Positions 29,675 through 31,037 of a stretch of 31,037 bases of DNA are shown in pieces. Position numbers and translations under genes: made by a program. Position 1 is the stretch's first letter. Every line of letters begins with the position of its first letter. The notes beneath the pieces are model-generated. The model saw only the letters and a list, made by a program, of their open reading frames with translations, searched no databases and was not told the DNA's origin. This DNA comes from Burkholderiales bacterium (GTDB lineage: Bacteria; Pseudomonadota; Gammaproteobacteria; Burkholderiales; Burkholderiaceae): contig CANBQJ010000019.1 in assembly GCA_947371645.1 (NCBI GenBank), forward strand, positions 1 through 31,037. The letters are read 5' to 3'.

Positions 29675-31037
29675 TCAGGCGGCGGCCTGCGCGCGCGCCG
29701 CCGACGCGCTGGCATGGCCAGAGCCGTGCGCCACGGCCACCGCGGTCATGTTGACGATGCGCCGCACCGTCGCCGAGGGCGTCAGGATGTGCACCGGCGC
29801 CGCCGCACCCAGCAGGATGGGCCCCACCGTCACGCCCTGGCCACCGGTCATCTTGAGCACGTTGAACAAGATGTTGGCCGCGTCCAGGTTGGGGCAGATG
29901 AGGATGTTGGCCGTGCCGTCCAGCGTGCTCTCGGGCAGCAGCTTGTGGCGCACCGATTCGCTCAAGGCGGCGTCGCCCTGCATCTCGCCATCGGCGGGGA
30001 TGTGGGGCATGCGCTGCACGAAGAGGTCGCGGGCCTGGCGCATCTTGCGCGCAGACGGCCGGCTGCTGGAGCCGAACATCGAGTGCGACAGGAAGGCCAC
30101 GCGCGGTGGCAGGCCAAAGCGCTGCACCTCTTCCACGGCCATGGCGGCGATGTCGGCCAGCTGCTCGGCGCTGGGGTCTTCGTTGACGAAGGTGTCGGCG
30201 ATGAACAGGTTGTGCTGGTCCAGGATCAGGGCGTTGAGCGCGGCCAGGCCATGGGCCCCGTCGCGCGGGCCGATCACCTCCTGGATGTGTGCCAGGTGGA
30301 AGTCGTAGCGGCCCACCGTGCCGCAGATCATGCCGTCAGCATCACCCAGCTTGACCATCAGCGTGGCGATCAGCGAGTTGGAGCGGCGGACCACCACCTT
30401 GGCCAGGTCGGGCGAGATGCCGTCGCGGGCACGCAGCCTGTGATACGCCTCGACGTACTGGTGGAAGCGGCTGTCGCTGCCGGGGTTGACGACTTCGCAG
30501 TTCACGCCCGCTTGCAGGCGCAGGCCGGCGCGCTCGATGCGCGTGGCGATCACGTCCGGGCGGCCCACCAGGATGGGCCGGGCGATGCCTTCGTCCACGG
30601 CCACCTGGGCGGCACGCAGCACGCGTTCGTCTTCGCCTTCGGCATAGGCGATGCGCTTGGGGTCTGCCTTGGCACCCAGGAACAGCGGGCGCATGAACAG
30701 GCCCGTATTGGTCACGAACTGCGAGAGCGAATCGCGGTAGGCCTTGATGTCGGTGATGGGGCGCGTGGCCACGCCGGAGGCGGCAGCCGCTTCGGCCACG
30801 GCCGGCGCGATGCGCAGGATCAGGCGCGAATCAAAGGGCGTGGGGATGAGGTAGTCGGGCCCGAAGCGCAGCTCACGGCCAGGGTAGGCCGAAGCCACCT
30901 CGTCGGAGATCTCGGCCTTGGCCAGGTCGGCGATCTGGCGCACGCAGGCCAGCTTCATCTCATCGGTGATCTTGGTGGCGCCGCAGTCCAGCGCGCCCCG
31001 GAAGATGTAGGGGAAGCACAGGACGTTGTTGACCTGG
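29675..31037 (-). CDS. maeB: NADP-dependent malic enzyme, C-terminal part (runs off the window)
   Basis: The minus strand is open from the window edge (starting QVNNVLCFPYIFRGALD) to a stop at 29675, giving 454 residues of a protein that is about 760 residues in the family. The first 85 or so residues are the end of the malic-enzyme catalytic domain, including RGALD and the dehydrogenase tail. The rest is the phosphotransacetylase-like domain (IAYAEGEDERVLRAA, GLRLQAGVN, LIATLMVKLGDADGMICG, LICPNLDAANILFN) that characterises MaeB and regulates it rather than acting as an enzyme. MaeB converts malate to pyruvate, making NADPH and CO2. The 5' end, with the catalytic Tyr and Lys, lies beyond the window. 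Confidence 0.96.
   Translation of the reverse strand, partial: QVNNVLCFPYIFRGALDCGATKITDEMKLACVRQIADLAKAEISDEVASAYPGRELRFGPDYLIPTPFDSRLILRIAPAVAEAAAASGVATRPITDIKAYRDSLSQFVTNTGLFMRPLFLGAKADPKRIAYAEGEDERVLRAAQVAVDEGIARPILVGRPDVIATRIERAGLRLQAGVNCEVVNPGSDSRFHQYVEAYHRLRARDGISPDLAKVVVRRSNSLIATLMVKLGDADGMICGTVGRYDFHLAHIQEVIGPRDGAHGLAALNALILDQHNLFIADTFVNEDPSAEQLADIAAMAVEEVQRFGLPPRVAFLSHSMFGSSSRPSARKMRQARDLFVQRMPHIPADGEMQGDAALSESVRHKLLPESTLDGTANILICPNLDAANILFNVLKMTGGQGVTVGPILLGAAAPVHILTPSATVRRIVNMTAVAVAHGSGHASASAARAQAAA

Noticed and set aside
1..31037. CRISPR arrays, tRNA/rRNA genes, intact transposases or phage genes
   Set aside because: None was recognised; no regularly spaced repeat array and no transposase or integrase motifs were found in the translated frames.

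Overview
The window is 31 kb of GC-rich, densely packed bacterial chromosome. Codon use (strong G/C third positions), the protein families and the NADP-malic enzyme at the right edge fit a betaproteobacterium of the order Burkholderiales, perhaps near Comamonadaceae/Sphaerotilaceae. That placement is an inference from general appearance. I see no rRNA, tRNA, CRISPR array, phage or intact insertion sequence.

Layout. 1-170: the conserved hairpin of a methyl-accepting chemotaxis protein on the minus strand, with no recognisable N-terminal part. It is followed by about 300 bp of visibly AT-richer, gene-free DNA. 468-2582: two outer-membrane proteins (an unknown small barrel and an OprB-like carbohydrate porin). 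2567-4620 (minus): a two-component system (TctE/QseC-like kinase and OmpR-type regulator). 4670-10581: a tightly coupled RND efflux operon (TolC-like, adaptor, CzcA-type pump, small lipoprotein). 10595-11194 (minus): DUF4337 membrane protein. 11336-14993: a five-gene operon of an alpha/beta hydrolase with a Cys nucleophile, an acyl carrier protein, a beta-ketoacyl-ACP synthase, a DUF2147 protein and a MipA/OmpV protein. 15137-17245: YyaL/DUF255 thioredoxin-domain protein. 17260-20574 (minus): a large patatin-like phospholipase with membrane segments, divergent from an LVIVD-repeat protein and a DUF305 protein. 23078-26329: 2TM protein, then on the minus strand a fatty acid desaturase, an unknown secreted protein and a DUF1295 membrane protein. 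26410-28642: a divergent SDR / acyl-CoA dehydrogenase pair around a palindromic operator candidate. 28667-31037 (minus): EamA transporter and the C-terminal part of maeB.

How the parts may work together. The most interesting signal is regulatory. A 17-bp element made of two GAAAG(G/T) half-sites with an 11-bp period lies between the response-regulator gene and the RND operon. The same element (16/17 identical) lies in front of the hydrolase-ACP-KAS-DUF2147-MipA operon 6.6 kb away. This is the architecture expected for an OmpR-family regulator site, so the two-component system probably controls both an efflux pump and an ACP-dependent acyl-chain pathway with envelope partners. I know of no described system with this gene set, and it is my main candidate for something new. 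The leader of the ACP/KAS operon also holds a perfect hairpin that covers the ribosome binding site.

Lipid-related genes recur across the window (KAS/ACP, patatin, desaturase, DUF1295, SDR, acyl-CoA dehydrogenase), but apart from the operons named above their linkage is only proximity.
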